Shown: positions 36,766-46,008, numbered from the stretch's first letter. The stretch is 62,429 nucleotides of DNA from Bifidobacterium breve (GCA_943323545.2 CALPIE020000002.1:1-62429); one strand, 5' to 3'. Numbers and translations: made by a program. Notes: a model not told the origin generated them from the sequence alone.

Positions 36766-38055
36766 ATGAAAGAACTAATAAACAGTTTAAAAGGAGATAA
36801 AGTTATTTGGGCATTCGTGTCACTTTTGGCATTATTTTCATTTATGCCTGTTTTTAGCGCCAGTAGTAATTTGGCTTATTTAAGAAATGGAACAGGAAAT
36901 GCAGTAACTTATCTAATAAAACATTTAGCACATATTTTTATTGGATTTTTTATTATTTATCAAGTACATAAAATCCCCTATCATTATTTTAGAGGAATAT
37001 CACGAATAGCATTACCTATTGTTTGGATTTTGTTAGTGTATACTTTAGTAAAAGGATCTGTAATTGATGGCGCTAATGCCAGTAGATGGATTCAAGTGCC
37101 TTTTATTGGAGTTTCTTTTCAAACTTCAACTTTTGCTGCCATTGTTTTATATATTTATGTAGCTCGTTATTTATCCAAATCAAGGGATGAAAAACCAACC
37201 TTTCAACAATCTTTATTTGAATTATGGCTGCCCGTTTTTATTACGGTCCTTCTTATTCTACCAGCCAATTTTTCAACTGCTGCTTTGATTTTTGCCATGG
37301 TAATGATGTTGGCTTTTATTGGAAAATATCCTTTAAAATATATTGCTGTAATTCTAGGAACCGGAGTGGTAGCTTTAGTGTTTTTTATTTTAGTTGTTAA
37401 AGCTTTTCCAGATGCATTTCCTAATCGTGTTGATACTTGGATTAGCCGTATCGATAACTTTACAAGTAACAAACCTGGAGAAGATGATTACCAGATTGAA
37501 AAAGCAAAAATAGCAATTGCTTCAGGTGGGTTTTATGGGCTTGGGCCAGGAAAAAGTATTCAGAAAAACTTTTTACCTCAATCATCCTCCGATTTTATTT
37601 TTGCTATTATAGTTGAAGAATACGGTCTCTTAGGTGCTATTTCAGTTATAGGAATATACCTGCTTTTACTATTCCGATTCGTAATTGCCGCACATAAATC
37701 GAATACACTTTTCGGAAAATTAGTTGTAGTTGGGTTAGGTTTTCCAATAATTTTTCAAGCTTTAATTAATATGGCTGTTGCTGTCGAATTATTGCCTGTA
37801 ACCGGACAAACTTTACCGCTTATTAGTTCTGGCGGAAGTTCTGTTTGGATGACTTGTATAGCACTCGGAATTATTTTAAGTGTGACCAAAAAAGAAGAAG
37901 AAATTGCCCAAGAATTAAGTGAAAAGCAAAAAAGAGAAGACGCTTTACAAAAGCTTATCGATAAACAATTACAAGAAGACGAAGACGAAGAAACCAAAGA
38001 AGAAAATTATTCGATTACCGATAATCCAATGAATGCAGTTTTGAACAAAAAATAA
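36766..38055 (+). CDS. ftsW: Septal peptidoglycan polymerase FtsW (SEDS)
   Basis: The 429-aa product is a polytopic SEDS glycosyltransferase that works with FtsI at the septum. GANASRWIQVPFIG, a large extracytoplasmic loop with DDYQIEKAKIAIASGGFYGLGPGKS, DFIFAIIVEEYGLLG and LPLISSGGSS are characteristic. The Glu/Lys-rich C-terminal tail (about 45 residues) is cytoplasmic. It lies between murD and murG. The 71-bp gap before it contains CCTAATTCC twice. Confidence 0.95.
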   Translation: MKELINSLKGDKVIWAFVSLLALFSFMPVFSASSNLAYLRNGTGNAVTYLIKHLAHIFIGFFIIYQVHKIPYHYFRGISRIALPIVWILLVYTLVKGSVIDGANASRWIQVPFIGVSFQTSTFAAIVLYIYVARYLSKSRDEKPTFQQSLFELWLPVFITVLLILPANFSTAALIFAMVMMLAFIGKYPLKYIAVILGTGVVALVFFILVVKAFPDAFPNRVDTWISRIDNFTSNKPGEDDYQIEKAKIAIASGGFYGLGPGKSIQKNFLPQSSSDFIFAIIVEEYGLLGAISVIGIYLLLLFRFVIAAHKSNTLFGKLVVVGLGFPIIFQALINMAVAVELLPVTGQTLPLISSGGSSVWMTCIALGIILSVTKKEEEIAQELSEKQKREDALQKLIDKQLQEDEDEETKEENYSITDNPMNAVLNKK

Positions 38056-38074
38056 ATGTATAGCAGTGGTCTGA

Positions 38075-38103
38075 CTCAGTTACTCAGCCGCTCAGTTACT
38101 CAG
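38075..38103 (+). repeat. Direct repeat before murG start codon
   Basis: CTCAGTTACTCAG occurs at 38075-38087 and 38091-38103, followed by CAACTCA and an A-run up to ATG 38116. This shows that the upstream extension of the murG ORF is not coding. Confidence 0.7.
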
Positions 38104-38115
38104 CAACTCAAAAAA

Positions 38116-39204
38116 ATGAAACCATACAAATTTATACTAAGCGGCGGCGGAACAGGAGGGCACATCTATCCTGCAATTGCTATTGCTAATGAATTAAAAT
38201 TGCGTTTTCCAAATGCAGAATTTCTTTTTGTTGGTGCTCAAGACAAAATGGAAATGCAAAAAGTGCCTCAAGCAGGTTACAAAATTGAAGGTCTTTGGAT
38301 TGCAGGTTTGCAAAGAAAAATTTCACGTCAAAATATTATGTTTCCATTTAAATTAATGAGTAGTTTATGGAAATCCAGAAAAATAATAAAACGATTCAAA
38401 CCCGATGTAGTTATCGGAACAGGTGGTTTTGCTAGTGGCCCATTATTACAAATGGCAAATAGTTTAAACATTCCAACAGTCATTCAAGAACAAAATTCCT
38501 ATCCAGGAATTACAAATAAATTGCTGAGTAAAAAAGCCAATGTTATTTGTGTGGCATATGAAAATTTAGAGCGGTTTTTCCCAAAAGAGAAAATTGTTTT
38601 CACCGGAAATCCTGTCCGTCAAGATGTGTTAGACGCTAGTAATAAAAAACAAGAAGGAGTAACGTATTTTAAATTAGATGCTACTAAAAAAACACTATTA
38701 ATTCTCGGCGGAAGTCTCGGCGCAAGAAGAGTAAATCAATTAATTGCAAAAGAAATCGATTTTCTATTAGCAACCGAAATTCAAATTTTTTGGCAATGTG
38801 GGAAATTGTATTTTGAAGAATACAAACATTTTAATGAGAAAAAAAACGTGCAAGTCGTTGCGTTTATTGATAAGATGGATTTGATTTATGCAGCTTCCGA
38901 TTTTGTAATTTCACGAGCTGGTGCATCGTCGGTTTCGGAATTGTGTTTGGTAGGAAAACCAGTAATTTTTATTCCATCTCCAAATGTAGCAGAAGACCAT
39001 CAAACTAAAAATGCCAAAGCAATTGTAGATAATAATGCTGCGATGCTTTTAAAAGAAAATGAATTAGACGAAAAGTTTGAAAATGTTTTTACTGATTTAA
39101 TTTTAAATGAAAAAAAACAAATTGAATTAAGTCAAAATATAAAAAAATTAGCCAAACCCAACGCCACTAAAGACATTGTAGAACAAATATTAAAATTAGT
39201 TTAA
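38116..39204 (+). CDS. murG: Lipid II synthase, UDP-GlcNAc transferase MurG
   Basis: The 362-aa product adds GlcNAc to lipid I on the inner face of the membrane. [12 protein letters not shown] at residues 9-20, [22 protein letters not shown] and [18 protein letters not shown] are clear MurG motifs. ATG 38116 (MKPYKFI) is preferred over the track start 38056, because the 60 bases between are a short tandem repeat. Confidence 0.96.
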   Translation: MKPYKFILSGGGTGGHIYPAIAIANELKLRFPNAEFLFVGAQDKMEMQKVPQAGYKIEGLWIAGLQRKISRQNIMFPFKLMSSLWKSRKIIKRFKPDVVIGTGGFASGPLLQMANSLNIPTVIQEQNSYPGITNKLLSKKANVICVAYENLERFFPKEKIVFTGNPVRQDVLDASNKKQEGVTYFKLDATKKTLLILGGSLGARRVNQLIAKEIDFLLATEIQIFWQCGKLYFEEYKHFNEKKNVQVVAFIDKMDLIYAASDFVISRAGASSVSELCLVGKPVIFIPSPNVAEDHQTKNAKAIVDNNAAMLLKENELDEKFENVFTDLILNEKKQIELSQNIKKLAKPNATKDIVEQILKLV

Positions 39205-39205
39205 T

Positions 39206-39257
39206 GTTTCAAGTTTCAAGTTTCAAAGCCTGAAACTTGAAACCTGAAACTTGAAAC
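39206..39257 (+). repeat. Repeat hairpin between murG and murC
   Basis: Three GTTTCAA-like repeats, then two TGAAACTTGAAAC repeats form a perfect 13-bp stem (GTTTCAAGTTTCA with TGAAACTTGAAAC). It starts one base after the murG stop and ends six A residues before the murC ATG. There is no U-run, so it is not a standard terminator. Confidence 0.75.
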
Positions 39258-39263
39258 AAAAAA

Positions 39264-40607
39264 ATGAATCTAAACCAAATACATAACGTCTATTTCATCG
39301 GAATCGGAGGCATCGGAATGAGTGCTCTAGCGCGTTATTTCCAAAACATTGGCAAAAGTGTTTCAGGTTATGATAAAACACCAACCATGCTAACCAATGA
39401 GTTAATTGCTGATGGAATGAACATTCATTTTGAAGACAACATTAGTTTAATTCCAACCGATTATTTTATAGAAAATACACTGGTAATTGTAACTCCAGCT
39501 GTTCCAGTTTTACATTCAGAATGGAATTATTTTATAGAAAGAGATTATATAATAAAAAAACGTGCAGAAGTTCTAGGAATTATAACCAAAGATACCTTTT
39601 GTTTCGCTGTCGCAGGAACCCATGGCAAAACAACTACATCAAGTATACTCGGACATATACTTTATGAAAGTGGAGCCGATGTTACTGCTTTTCTAGGTGG
39701 AATTGTAGAAAACTACAATTCCAATTTAATTGGAAATGGCAAAACTGTAACAGTCGTTGAAGCAGATGAATTTGACAGATCGTTCCTGCATTTGCATCCT
39801 AATATTGCATGTGTTACTTCTATGGATGCCGATCATTTGGATATATATGGTGATGCTGCTACTATTGAAGAATCCTTCAGAGAATTTGCTAATAAAGTTG
39901 CAGATAAAACAAAAATCTTCATCCCAAAAGGATTGCCTTTAGAAGGTTTAACTATTGCCATAAATGAAGAAGCAACTTTTACTGCTTTTAATATCAGAAT
40001 TGAAAACAGTACTTATGTTTTTGATGTACAAACGCCCTCAGAAATAATTACAAATATTGAATTCAGTTTACCTGGACATCACAATCTAATGAATGCTTTA
40101 ATGGCTTTAGCGATGGCTAAAACGTTTGGTTCCCCAACCAATTCCATTGCTAAAGCCTTAGCATCATTTATAGGAGTTCAAAGACGATTTTCTTATCAAA
40201 TAAAAACAGATAAGTTGGTTTATATTGATGACTATGCACATCATCCAACCGAAATAAACGCGGTACATCAAGCTGTTAGAGAATTATATCCGAATCAAAA
40301 AGTATTGGCCATTTTTCAACCTCATTTGTTTAGTAGAACTAAAGATTTTGCAGATGACTTTGCCAAAAGTTTAGATGCTTTTGATGAAATTATTTTATTG
40401 GATATTTATCCAGCTCGTGAATTACCAATGGACGGAATTACATCAAGTTGGTTGCTTTCAAAAATGAAAAATGAAAACAAAAAGTTGGTGTCAAAAGAAA
40501 ATTTAATTCCAACAATTTTAGAAAATAATGCAACAGTTATTGTTACAATTGGAGCTGGAGATATAGGAGAATTGGTTCCATCTATAAAAAAAGTTTTAGC
40601 TGAATAA
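39264..40607 (+). CDS. murC: UDP-N-acetylmuramate-L-alanine ligase
   Basis: The 447-aa product adds the first L-Ala to UDP-MurNAc. FIGIGGIGMSALA is the N-terminal nucleotide fold, GTHGKTT (residues 118-124) the ATP loop, EADEFDRSFLHLHP the metal-binding stretch and YIDDYAHHPTEI the C-terminal motif. It follows murG after a hairpin-forming repeat spacer. Confidence 0.97.
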   Translation: MNLNQIHNVYFIGIGGIGMSALARYFQNIGKSVSGYDKTPTMLTNELIADGMNIHFEDNISLIPTDYFIENTLVIVTPAVPVLHSEWNYFIERDYIIKKRAEVLGIITKDTFCFAVAGTHGKTTTSSILGHILYESGADVTAFLGGIVENYNSNLIGNGKTVTVVEADEFDRSFLHLHPNIACVTSMDADHLDIYGDAATIEESFREFANKVADKTKIFIPKGLPLEGLTIAINEEATFTAFNIRIENSTYVFDVQTPSEIITNIEFSLPGHHNLMNALMALAMAKTFGSPTNSIAKALASFIGVQRRFSYQIKTDKLVYIDDYAHHPTEINAVHQAVRELYPNQKVLAIFQPHLFSRTKDFADDFAKSLDAFDEIILLDIYPARELPMDGITSSWLLSKMKNENKKLVSKENLIPTILENNATVIVTIGAGDIGELVPSIKKVLAE

Positions 40608-40622
40608 AAAAAAGAAATAATT

Positions 40623-41345
40623 ATGAGATTTTTCAACTGGTCATTCATAAGATTATTACTAATGTTCGTGTTAGTAATATTTCTATATTCCTTTGCGAAG
40701 TACCGAAATGACAATAGAAAACTGATTAAATCAGAAGTAATTTTTCTAGAAGGAGATAACCTTTTTGTGAAGTACGAAATGGTTAATAAATTGTTAATAG
40801 AAAATAAAAGAGATGTAAAAACCATCGCAAAAGTTGAAGTAGATTTGAACAAATTGGAAAATTCTATCAATAAACAGGAAATGATTGAGAAATCGGAAGT
40901 CTTTTTAAGTGTGGATGGAGTTTTAAAAGCAGTGGTAAAACAAAAAACACCAATTGCAAGAGTGATGAATGAGCAGGGGTCTTTTTATATTGATTATGAA
41001 GGGAATAGAATGCCATTATCAAATATAAATACAGCAAGAGTTTTACTTGTTTCGGGGGGAATAAATAATAAAAATAGTAAAGATTTAGCCGATTTATTTC
41101 GGATAATATATGATGATGATTTTTTGAAAAAGAACATCATTGGTGTGCAAATTTTGCCCAACCAGTCGCTAATTATGAAAAATAGAAATTTTGATTATGA
41201 GATTGAATTCGGTAAAACAATAAATGTAAAAAAGAAAATAAATAACTACAAAGCATTTTTTCAAAAAGCAGCTTTAGATAGTTCTTTATACAAATACAAA
41301 AAAATAAATCTGATGTTTACGCAACAAGTAGTTTGCACTAAATAA
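40623..41345 (+). CDS. ftsQ: Cell division protein FtsQ/DivIB
   Basis: The 240-aa product is bitopic: a short cytoplasmic stretch, a membrane helix (LLLMFVLVIFLYSFA), a POTRA-like domain (about residues 35-100) and a beta domain. FtsQ links FtsL and the septal synthases in the divisome. Sequence similarity is weak in this family, but position between murC and ftsA and topology fit. Confidence 0.85.
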   Translation: MRFFNWSFIRLLLMFVLVIFLYSFAKYRNDNRKLIKSEVIFLEGDNLFVKYEMVNKLLIENKRDVKTIAKVEVDLNKLENSINKQEMIEKSEVFLSVDGVLKAVVKQKTPIARVMNEQGSFYIDYEGNRMPLSNINTARVLLVSGGINNKNSKDLADLFRIIYDDDFLKKNIIGVQILPNQSLIMKNRNFDYEIEFGKTINVKKKINNYKAFFQKAALDSSLYKYKKINLMFTQQVVCTK

Positions 41346-41349
41346 GGAA

Positions 41350-42744
41350 ATGATGGAAAAAGAGAATATTGCAGTTGGATTAGATATTGGTACAACTAAA
41401 ATCGTTGCCATGATTGGCAAGAAAAACGAGTACGGTAAGCTAGAAATTTTAGGTGTTGGTAAATCTAAAAGTTTAGGCGTTGCTCGTGGTGTGGTTAATA
41501 ATATTACCCAAACCATTCAGTCTATTCAACAAGCAGTTAGTGAAGCAGAAGAGAATTCTGGCTATAAAATCAACGATGTTGTAGTTGGAATTGCAGGACA
41601 ACATATTCGTAGTATACAACATACCGATTACATCAGTAGAAGCAACCCAGAAGAAGTAATCAGCGGGAATGATATTCAATTGTTAATTGACCAAGTAAAT
41701 AAATTGGCAATGCTTCCAGGTGAAGAAATTATACATGTATTGCCACAAGAATTTAAAATCGATGGACAATCTGAAATAAAAGAACCAATCGGAATGTATG
41801 GTGGGCGATTAGAAGCCAGTTTTCACGTAGTTGTTGGACAAGCGTCTTCTATCAGAAATGTTGGCCGTTGCATTCAAAGCTCTGGAATAGAATTATCCGG
41901 ATTAACTCTAGAACCTTTAGCTTCATCAGACGCAGTTTTAAGTCAGGAAGAAAAAGAAGCTGGAGTTGCATTAATTGATATTGGTGGTGGAACAACCGAT
42001 TTGGCCATTTTTAAAGACGGAATTATTCGCCACACCGCTGTAGTTCCTTTCGGAGGAAATGTAATCACCGATGATATAAAAGAAGGCTGTTCGATCATCG
42101 AAAAACAAGCCGAATTATTAAAAACAAAATTTGGTTCAGCTTGGCCAGGAGAAAACAAAGACAACGAAATTGTTTCTATTCCAGGTCTTCGTGGGAGAGA
42201 TCCAAAAGAAATATCATTAAAGAATTTGTCTAAGATAATTCATGCTCGTGTCGTTGAAATTATCGAGCAAGTGTATGCCGAAATAAAATCATACGGTCAT
42301 GAAGATCCAAGAAAAAAATTAATAGCTGGAATTGTTTTAACAGGAGGAGGATCACAATTGTTACACATCAAACAATTAGTTGAGTATATCACTGGAATGG
42401 ACACTCGAATTGGTTATCCAAACGAACATTTAGCAGGGAATTCAAGTGAAGAAATTTCAAGTCCATTATACGCAACTGCAGTAGGATTGGTTATGAACAG
42501 TATTGCAAATAATACTTTCAGTGCCTACAAATTGGAAATGGTAGATACCTTAATTGATAAACCCACCCAAATCGAAGCTAAACCAATAGTGGAAGCTATT
42601 GTTCCAGAACAAGAAACAAAAGAAATAGTATTAGAAATAGATCAAAAAGAACTCGAAACAGAAACTACAGAAAATAAGATTAGAAAATCATTTTTTGACA
42701 AATATGTAGACAAGATCAAAGAGTTTTTAGACAATGCAGAATAA
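41350..42744 (+). CDS. ftsA: Cell division protein FtsA
   Basis: The 464-aa product is an actin-like ATPase that tethers FtsZ to the membrane. NIAVGLDIGTTKI is the phosphate-1 motif, ALIDIGGGTTDLAIF phosphate-2 and IVLTGGGSQL the adenosine motif. A Glu/Thr-rich linker and a C-terminal amphipathic helix (SFFDKYVDKIKEFLDNAE) make the membrane-targeting tail. ATG 41350 or 41353 may be used. Confidence 0.96.
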   Translation: MMEKENIAVGLDIGTTKIVAMIGKKNEYGKLEILGVGKSKSLGVARGVVNNITQTIQSIQQAVSEAEENSGYKINDVVVGIAGQHIRSIQHTDYISRSNPEEVISGNDIQLLIDQVNKLAMLPGEEIIHVLPQEFKIDGQSEIKEPIGMYGGRLEASFHVVVGQASSIRNVGRCIQSSGIELSGLTLEPLASSDAVLSQEEKEAGVALIDIGGGTTDLAIFKDGIIRHTAVVPFGGNVITDDIKEGCSIIEKQAELLKTKFGSAWPGENKDNEIVSIPGLRGRDPKEISLKNLSKIIHARVVEIIEQVYAEIKSYGHEDPRKKLIAGIVLTGGGSQLLHIKQLVEYITGMDTRIGYPNEHLAGNSSEEISSPLYATAVGLVMNSIANNTFSAYKLEMVDTLIDKPTQIEAKPIVEAIVPEQETKEIVLEIDQKELETETTENKIRKSFFDKYVDKIKEFLDNAE

Positions 42745-42777
42745 TTAGAATATACAATAAAACAAAACCAAAATAGT

Positions 42778-44754
42778 ATGATAAGCAACTCAGAATTTGG
42801 AAACATCTCATTTGATTTACCCAAAAATCAATCAAATGTAATTAAAGTAATCGGAGTTGGTGGCGGAGGAAGTAACGCAATCAACCACATGTTTAAACAA
42901 GGAATCAAAGGCGTTGATTTTATTGTTTGTAATACCGATTCTCAAGCTTTGCAAAACAGTCCGGTTCCCAATAAAATTCAGTTAGGTGTTAGCTTAACAG
43001 AAGGATTAGGAGCAGGTGCAAATCCAGATGTTGGTCAACAATCAGCAATCGAAAGCATCGCTGATATCGAAAAAATGTTGGATTCCAATACCAAAATGAT
43101 TTTCATCACTGCAGGAATGGGTGGCGGAACCGGTACAGGTGCCGCTCCGGTAATTGCTCAATTGGCAAAAGAACGCGATATTCTGACAGTCGGAATTGTA
43201 ACTATTCCTTTTCAATTTGAAGGAAAAGTGAGAATCGAACAAGCTTTACTTGGTGTTGAAAAATTAAGAAAACAAGTCGATTCGTTAATCGTTATCAATA
43301 ATAATAAATTAAGAGAAGTATACGGAAACCTCGGATTTAAAGCTGGGTTCTCAAAAGCAGATGAAGTATTAGCTACTGCTTCTCGAGGAATAGCAGAGGT
43401 TATCACACATCACTATACGCAAAATATAGATTTAAAAGATGCGAAAACTGTTCTGGCAAATAGCGGTACAGCGATAATGGGTTCTGCTATTGCAACTGGT
43501 GATAACAGAGCAAAAGAAGCAATCATTTCTGCATTGGATTCGCCATTGTTAAATGACAATAAAATTTCGGGAGCTAAAAACGTATTGTTGCTTATCGTTT
43601 CGGGTTCAAGTGAAATTACTATTGATGAAATAGGAGAAATCAACGACCACATTCAGACTGAAGCAGGTCACAATGCCAATATTATTATGGGTGTTGGTGA
43701 AGATGAATCATTAGGTGAATCTGTTGCTGTAACAATAATTGCTACTGGTTTTAATGTAGAACAACAAAACGAAATTGTAAATACAGAACCTAAAAAAATC
43801 ATACATTCTTTAGAAGAAGATCAAAAAATTGTACGTGATTTAACCAATAAAGCAATTTCTTCTTTCGAATCTTTTATGGATATTAAAGTTGAAGAAGCTA
43901 TAGAAGTGCCATTTGAAATCAAAGCAGAAGCTATTGAAGAAAAAATAATTTTTGAATTAATTGATGATGAAATTCCAGCGCCAATCGTTTCAAAAACTAT
44001 CAATAATGATTTGATTGCAATGAATGATTTCATTCGAAATCTAGATGTTACATTTGAAATAGTATCTCCAATTGAAGATATCGATTTCCAATTTACAACT
44101 CCACCTATAAGCGAAGTTAAAGAGGTGGAAACTCAAATGTTAAAAGAAGAAGAACAAATAGCATTCTCATTTGATTTGCCAATAGCTAAATCTGAGACAA
44201 AAGAAGACGAAAATAAAATAGTTTTCGATTTATCAGAGGCCACAAGAGATATTAAAGTAAATGAGCAAATCGAATTTGTTCCGGTTACCGAATTAAATGA
44301 AAACGGTATAATAAAATATTCTCTCGAAGAATATATGGAAATGGAAAATGATTTAATCAATTCAAAACCAAATGAAATTGCTTCTGAGCCAATTGTAGTA
44401 GCTCCTTTAGATTTTGAATTGGATATTACTTTAAAAGAAGTAGCCGAACCTGCTCAGCCTGTTTATGCTACTCATAGCGACGATTTTTCACCTATAGATA
44501 TGTCTATCGAAGATATTTTGAAAGTCCGAGCCGACGAAAGAAGATTGAAATTAAAAGAATTCAACTATAAATTTCACAACAATCCATCTAAAGTTGATGA
44601 GCTAGAAAAAGAGCCAGCCTACAAAAGATTTGGAGTTGATTTATCTGATAACAATAACCAAAATAACAATTCAAGAATGTCTTTAGGAACCGATAGTAAT
44701 GACGATATACAATTGCGTTCTAACAATTCTTTCTTGCACGATAATGTAGATTAA
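42778..44754 (+). CDS. ftsZ: Cell division protein FtsZ with long C-terminal tail
   Basis: The 658-aa product polymerises into the Z-ring. The GTPase core (about 1-325) has GVGGGGSNAINHM, GGGTGTGAAP starting at residue 115 and the T7-loop region NNDK-like NDNKISGAK. About 330 residues follow the core, far more than the roughly 70 of E. coli FtsZ: an acidic, disordered region, then conserved-looking EDILKVRADERRLKLKEFNYKF and YKRFGVDLS near the end, which may bind FtsA. This extension is a lineage feature of Bacteroidetes. Confidence 0.97.
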   Translation: MISNSEFGNISFDLPKNQSNVIKVIGVGGGGSNAINHMFKQGIKGVDFIVCNTDSQALQNSPVPNKIQLGVSLTEGLGAGANPDVGQQSAIESIADIEKMLDSNTKMIFITAGMGGGTGTGAAPVIAQLAKERDILTVGIVTIPFQFEGKVRIEQALLGVEKLRKQVDSLIVINNNKLREVYGNLGFKAGFSKADEVLATASRGIAEVITHHYTQNIDLKDAKTVLANSGTAIMGSAIATGDNRAKEAIISALDSPLLNDNKISGAKNVLLLIVSGSSEITIDEIGEINDHIQTEAGHNANIIMGVGEDESLGESVAVTIIATGFNVEQQNEIVNTEPKKIIHSLEEDQKIVRDLTNKAISSFESFMDIKVEEAIEVPFEIKAEAIEEKIIFELIDDEIPAPIVSKTINNDLIAMNDFIRNLDVTFEIVSPIEDIDFQFTTPPISEVKEVETQMLKEEEQIAFSFDLPIAKSETKEDENKIVFDLSEATRDIKVNEQIEFVPVTELNENGIIKYSLEEYMEMENDLINSKPNEIASEPIVVAPLDFELDITLKEVAEPAQPVYATHSDDFSPIDMSIEDILKVRADERRLKLKEFNYKFHNNPSKVDELEKEPAYKRFGVDLSDNNNQNNNSRMSLGTDSNDDIQLRSNNSFLHDNVD

Positions 44755-44777
44755 TTTTAACTAACCTAGTTTTTTTT

Positions 44778-44815
44778 AGCCCGAAAGTTCATTAGAATTT
44801 TCGGGTTATTTTTTT
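44778..44815 (+). terminator. Terminator of the dcw cluster
   Basis: AGCCCGAAA...TTTTCGGGTT plus a T-run lies 23 bases after ftsZ. The YqeY promoter element begins at the next base. Confidence 0.8.
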
Positions 44816-44823
44816 TATCTTTG
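44816..44823 (+). promoter_or_regulatory. -7 element before the yqeY gene
   Basis: TATCTTTG matches TAnnTTTG, directly after the dcw terminator and 169 bases before the ATG. The long leader between has no ORF that I recognise. Confidence 0.4.
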
Positions 44824-44952
44824 CGATGCTTTTTAGAAGCGAATGGCTTAGGGATTTTTGCAATCCATTTTCCTGCTGCATTTCCAAAACATTTTTTTTA
44901 AAAAATGGTTTTTCCCGTGCATCAGGGCTAGTTGGTAAACCATATTTCCTAA

Positions 44953-44985
44953 TCTAACTTTCTAAAAAGTCTAACTTTCTAAAAA
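44953..44985 (+). repeat. Perfect 16-bp direct repeat before the yqeY start
   Basis: TCTAACTTTCTAAAAA occurs at 44953-44968 and 44970-44985, separated by one G and followed by TCAAAAC and the ATG at 44993. Confidence 0.75.
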
Positions 44986-44992
44986 TCAAAAC

Positions 44993-45442
44993 ATGAGTTT
45001 ATCATCACAAATAATGGACGAACTTAAAAATGCCATGCGTGCCAAAGACACCATAGCATTAGAAGCGTTAAGAGCCATCAAGTCAGAATTGTTATTAGCA
45101 CAAACAGCTACTGGATCTGCAGCAGAAATATCAGAAGAAGAAGAAATAAAAATCTTACAACGATTGGTAAAAATGCGTAAAGACAGCGCCGGAATTTTCA
45201 CAACACAAAACCGCCCTGATCTTGCCGAACCCGAATTGGCGCAAATCGCAATCATCGAAAAATTCCTTCCAGCACAATTGTCAGAAGTTGAAATTGAAGT
45301 TATCATTACCAAAATTATTGCAGAAACTGGCGCTGCTGGAATCGCATCTATGGGTAAAGTAATGGGATTAGCATCAGCTCAAATCGGCGGACAAGCAGAA
45401 GGGAAAACCATTTCTGCTATTGTTAAGAAACTTTTAGTTTAA
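44993..45442 (+). CDS. GatB/YqeY domain-containing protein
   Basis: The 149-aa product is a stand-alone YqeY-type protein related to the tRNA-binding tail of the amidotransferase GatB. MDELKNAMRAKDTIALEALRAIKSELLLAQ and AIIEKFLPAQLSEVEIE, ASMGKVMG are typical. A role in tRNA-dependent amidation or translation quality is presumed but unproven. It usually follows ftsZ in Flavobacteriia. Confidence 0.92.
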   Translation: MSLSSQIMDELKNAMRAKDTIALEALRAIKSELLLAQTATGSAAEISEEEEIKILQRLVKMRKDSAGIFTTQNRPDLAEPELAQIAIIEKFLPAQLSEVEIEVIITKIIAETGAAGIASMGKVMGLASAQIGGQAEGKTISAIVKKLLV

Positions 45443-45465
45443 ACAATTAAGGAATTTGGATTTAG

Positions 45466-45496
45466 GATTGCTTCGCCAGTTCGAGCAAAGCTCTCG
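45466..45496 (-). repeat. acccgag-family repeat, 31-bp exact inverted copy of 48114..48144
   Basis: On the minus strand this reads CGAGAGCTTTGCTCGAACTG and continues GGCGAAGCAATC. The same 31 bases occur on the plus strand at 48114..48144. It lies in the spacer before tRNA-Arg and contains the mini-stem AGC-ttt-GCT. Confidence 0.8.
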
Positions 45497-45551
45497 GGTT
45501 GGGAATTTTTTAAATCCTAAATATTTAAATCCTTAGTCCTAAATAAAAAAT

Positions 45552-45625
45552 GGCTTCGTAGTTCAACTGGATAGAATATCAGATTTCGGCTCTGATGGTT
45601 GCAGGTTCGAACCCTGCCGAGGTCA
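45552..45625 (+). tRNA. tRNA-Arg (anticodon TCG)
   Basis: This 74-nt cloverleaf has acceptor GGCTTCG pairing with CGAGGTC (two G-T wobbles), a D-arm with GTTCAACTGGATAGAAT, anticodon stem TCAGA/TCTGA around TTTCGGC (anticodon TCG) and a T-arm GCAGG-TTCGAAC-CCTGC. CCA is not encoded. A degenerate array of its 3' end and hairpins follows. Confidence 0.95.
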
Positions 45626-45870
45626 CGAATGAATACTTAAAAAAGAAAAACGCCAAGCTCGCTTGAGCGTTTTTCTTTTTTAAGTATTTTCAAAGCGGAG
45701 CTTTGTCAGGGAAGGAGAAGCCAACCCTGCCGAGAAAATTCAAATATCAAGCTCGCTTGAAATATTTATATCACACTTTTAATTTTTTAAATTGGAGCTT
45801 TAAGACTAAAATGGGCAATCCCTGTAGAGAAACCCAAATTAATAGCTCGCTTGAATTGGTTTCTCCAATT
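45610..45870 (+). repeat. Degenerate tandem array of tRNA-Arg 3' end plus hairpin
   Basis: AACCCTGCCGAG from the tRNA T-arm (45610) recurs at 45723 and, as AATCCCTGTAGAG, at 45817. Each is followed by a hairpin with core AGCTCGCTTGA (near 45654, 45748 and 45843), and copies two and three are preceded by GGAGCTTT. Periods are about 113 and 94 bp. This resembles the better-preserved array behind tRNA-Gly. Confidence 0.65.
45632..45690 (+). terminator. Long perfect hairpin terminator after tRNA-Arg
   Basis: A 22-bp perfect stem, AATACTTAAAAAAGAAAAACGC with its complement, extends through CAAGC-tc-GCTTG in the loop and ends TTTT. It is far longer than needed for termination and is the first of three hairpins with the AGCTCGCTT core. 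Confidence 0.8.
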
Positions 45871-46008
45871 TAAGTAAAATAAAAACATAGTATTAATTTA
45901 AATCAAAATCTAAAACATAATAAACAACTTTTAATACTACTATTTTTTTTATTTAAGTAATTAACTAAATATTTAATTATTTTTATACAAATTTTGAAGT
46001 TTTATACT

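Noticed and set aside
38056-38115. N-terminal extension of MurG in the ORF track
   Set aside because: The extension is encoded by a short tandem repeat, and [16 protein letters not shown] matches the usual MurG start.
42778-44754. FtsZ as a fusion with another protein
   Set aside because: The extra C-terminal part is low-complexity and acidic with no folded domain; long tails are usual in Bacteroidetes FtsZ.
44824-44992. Riboswitch in the long yqeY leader
   Set aside because: No aptamer consensus is recognisable; only a repeat before the ATG.
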